From the NCBI GenBank assembly GCA_947652115.1, contig OX393570.1:1607421-1671420 (forward strand): a DNA stretch of 64,000 nucleotides. Reading direction: 5' to 3'. The stretch is from Blastomussa wellsi (taxonomy: Eukaryota; Cnidaria; Anthozoa; Scleractinia; Plerogyridae). Within the stretch, counting starts at the first letter, position 1; each line of letters opens with the position of its first letter. Below the pieces are notes generated by a model. That model made no database searches. It was not told where the DNA came from and saw only the letters and a program-made list of their open reading frames with translations. The position numbers and the translations under genes are program-made. This document shows, in pieces, positions 63,401 through 64,000 of this stretch.

Positions 63401-63806
63401 GCCACTCCTGTAAAGCGTCCTTACGTTCCAGTTGCCTATCTTCATGGTGTATTTAGGGTGTATCAGTGGCTTGATCAGCTCGGAGGCGTCCTGCTGGCTT
63501 TGGCTCCCGTGCGTCATTAACTCTCTCTGATGAGGTACTGCCACAGTTCCCCTTTGAGATAGTGAATTCACTCTGCTTCTGGTTTCTGTAATAATTGTTT
63601 TTTTACGGGAGAGGGTTATCAGCCCTCTGCCCAACCCCCAACCTGGAGGGCCAGAGGGATCACTCTTTGTCTGGCCCCTACCCTTTGACCTGTTTGGCAT
63701 GGGTGTCCCTGCCAGGAGTACAAGACTCCAGCCAACATAGCTGTAGGGGTCACTGGAGCACGCAAGCCGCCTCACCACGACAAGGTGGCGATCCCAATCA
63801 AGGCAG
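60484..63806 (-). mobile_element. Near-intact APE-type LINE retrotransposon (3.3 kb)
   Basis: A minus-strand non-LTR retrotransposon bounded by a perfect 14-bp target-site duplication. The 3' end is a short TATATGATATG-like tail rather than poly-A. The 5' end contains CCACCTTGTCGTGGTGAGGC. It carries one long endonuclease/RT frame. The insertion lies in an NCKX intron, antisense to the host gene. Clade not assigned (RTE- or CR1/L2-like). Confidence 0.92.
60488..63700 (-). CDS. LINE ORF: AP endonuclease + reverse transcriptase (1070 aa)
   Basis: The first ATG of the open frame is at 63700; the frame itself continues upstream from a GTG. The AP-like endonuclease starts at MKIGNWNVRTLY (about residue 86), with ISETHW and, near residue 228, TGEMNAKVG, where the family usually has Asp in place of this Glu. 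Reverse transcriptase: FVDFEKAFDSI (Asp ~709) and LDFADDIALL (Asp ~811/812). The C-terminal basic block is RRRGRPKTTWRRTVEKE. Role: nicks target DNA and copies the element RNA into the nick (target-primed reverse transcription). No stop or frameshift within 1070 codons, so the copy is young. The large antisense frame at 61914-62873 is a by-product. Confidence 0.93.
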   Translation of the reverse strand: MPNRSKGRGQTKSDPSGPPGWGLGRGLITLSRKKTIITETRSRVNSLSQRGTVAVPHQRELMTHGSQSQQDASELIKPLIHPKYTMKIGNWNVRTLYRSGNIAQAAREMTKRGIDVMGISETHWTGQGTMQLAEGETIIYSGRDDDNHREGVGILMSKHAAQSLMEWTPISERVIQARFYSKYIKLTIIHVYAPTEDTDEQIKDEFYGRLQDVLDSVNEHDMLIVTGEMNAKVGNDNWAYESVMGKHGLGQRNDNGERLCDMCDMNELVITGTLFPHKTIHKVTWVSPDGNTMNQIDHVLISRRFRNSVKDTRVYRSADIGSDHHLVCTVVKLRLSKQTAGKKRCRVKYDTARLRNEEVLRRFNVALQNRYQVLENEETAVEESEEVEQDFEVMKKAYTEVAESVLGRPRKKKKPWISEESWSLIDQREEINRKILGTRSERVKKQLRAKYAEKNREVKRSIKTDRKKWMEKITCEAEEAAGNQHMKTLYGLTKILCNEKPKQSTAVFDKNGNLLNKKGEVQARWTEHFKEVLNRDQPENPVLSDEVYELELNDVIEEISISEPTLGEVKQAIKRLKNGKAPGTDSITAELLKANIEFSATKIHQLLGKVWTFEKIPQPWKQGLIIKLPKKGNLKECKNSRGITLLSVVGKVLGRIIIERVRNGVDRRLRKEQAGYRKGRGTTDQIFILRNIIEQVSEWQATLYLNFVDFEKAFDSIHRESLWVIMAKYGIPEKIVKMVRVFYDDFKCAVEDQGETCEWFDIKTGVKQGCNMSGFLFLIVMDWVMRRAVGSGENGIRWRFTSKLDDLDFADDIALLSSTKQQIQDKTTRLDEEARRVGLKINGEKTKTMRINARNQENIIINGQDIEDVEEFVYLRAKVCKEGGGMKDLKNRLSKARGAFNKLKKIWISNNISRKTKLRLYKTLVVPVLLYGSETWKMNKGDDKAVNVFHNRCLRKIFRIRWQDHVSTKELLERANMKPLSVEVMSRRWKMIGHILRKDRNDDCNVAMSWAPEGKRRRGRPKTTWRRTVEKERQEAGWRSWEEVRTAATNREEWRSSVKALCATRHEKDI

Positions 63807-63820
63807 TCGGGAGTTAAAAT
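63807..63820. repeat. LINE target-site duplication, 5' side
   Basis: TCGGGAGTTAAAAT, direct copy of 60470-60483. Confidence 0.85.
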
Positions 63821-63978
63821 ACACCAGGAAAAAAATCATCTGTAGGAAACCCGCTGCTCGCAATCACCCTCATTGGGATTTACTATACGAAACGGATTCA
63901 AAATGTGTATCTCATTCCCAATGAGATTATATCGGGAAACATAAAATGATGTGCGCATAAGATAAGCGTACTGGCGTA

Positions 63979-63998
63979 CTGGGGGGGGGGGGGGGGGG
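63979..63998. repeat. G homopolymer at window end
   Basis: About 19 consecutive G bases, the longest homopolymer in the window. Likely error-prone in assembly. Confidence 0.8.
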
Positions 63999-64000
63999 TT

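Overview
The window looks like nuclear DNA of an early-branching animal, most likely a cnidarian of the coral/anemone type. The host genes are animal genes with GT-AG introns (UFC1, a LAMP-family protein, an NCKX exchanger, a Ly6/CD59-like protein) or single-exon genes (BTG/Tob, two amine-receptor-like GPCRs). Non-coding DNA is AT-rich and full of palindromic MITE-like repeats. The cnidarian placement is inference; nothing in the window names the species.

Left part (1-17650): the 3' half of a LAMP-like gene (+); a single-exon BTG/Tob gene (+) with a recognisable promoter; a two-exon Ly6/CD59-like GPI-protein gene (-), whose 3' flank and 5' flank each carry a copy of one palindromic repeat family; a complete six-exon UFC1 gene (+); a 50-bp minisatellite; and the tail of a dead LINE.

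Centre (17656-33050): one 15.4-kb Maverick/Polinton (adintovirus-like) element, bounded by about 232-bp terminal inverted repeats and a 5-bp target duplication (GAAAC). It encodes protein-primed DNA polymerase B, a retroviral-type integrase, a candidate double jelly-roll major capsid protein, a candidate minor capsid/penton protein, an A32/FtsK-like packaging ATPase, two small Cys-rich proteins and a set of membrane-anchored or coiled-coil proteins I cannot name. Unusual features: each terminal repeat is itself a 146-bp hairpin; most genes have a T-rich/TATA motif within a few bases of the start codon, in one case duplicated as an identical 27-mer; the integrase seems to lack its first catalytic Asp; one gene is split by a frameshift; a small gene is tandemly duplicated with a swapped C-terminus; and I find no adenain-like protease.

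Right part (33051-64000): two convergent single-exon class A GPCR paralogues with amine-receptor hallmarks that both lack the TM3-ECL2 disulfide cysteines; a 10-kb gene-free stretch of MITEs and dispersed repeats; the 5' half of an NCKX-type Na+/Ca2+-K+ exchanger gene (seven exons found, continuing past the window); and, in an NCKX intron, a near-intact LINE with a 14-bp target-site duplication and a 1070-codon endonuclease/reverse-transcriptase ORF.

Many long open frames in the window only open at GTG or TTG. As this is eukaryotic DNA, starts given here are ATG codons chosen by family length, splice phase or the element's own start-proximal motif.
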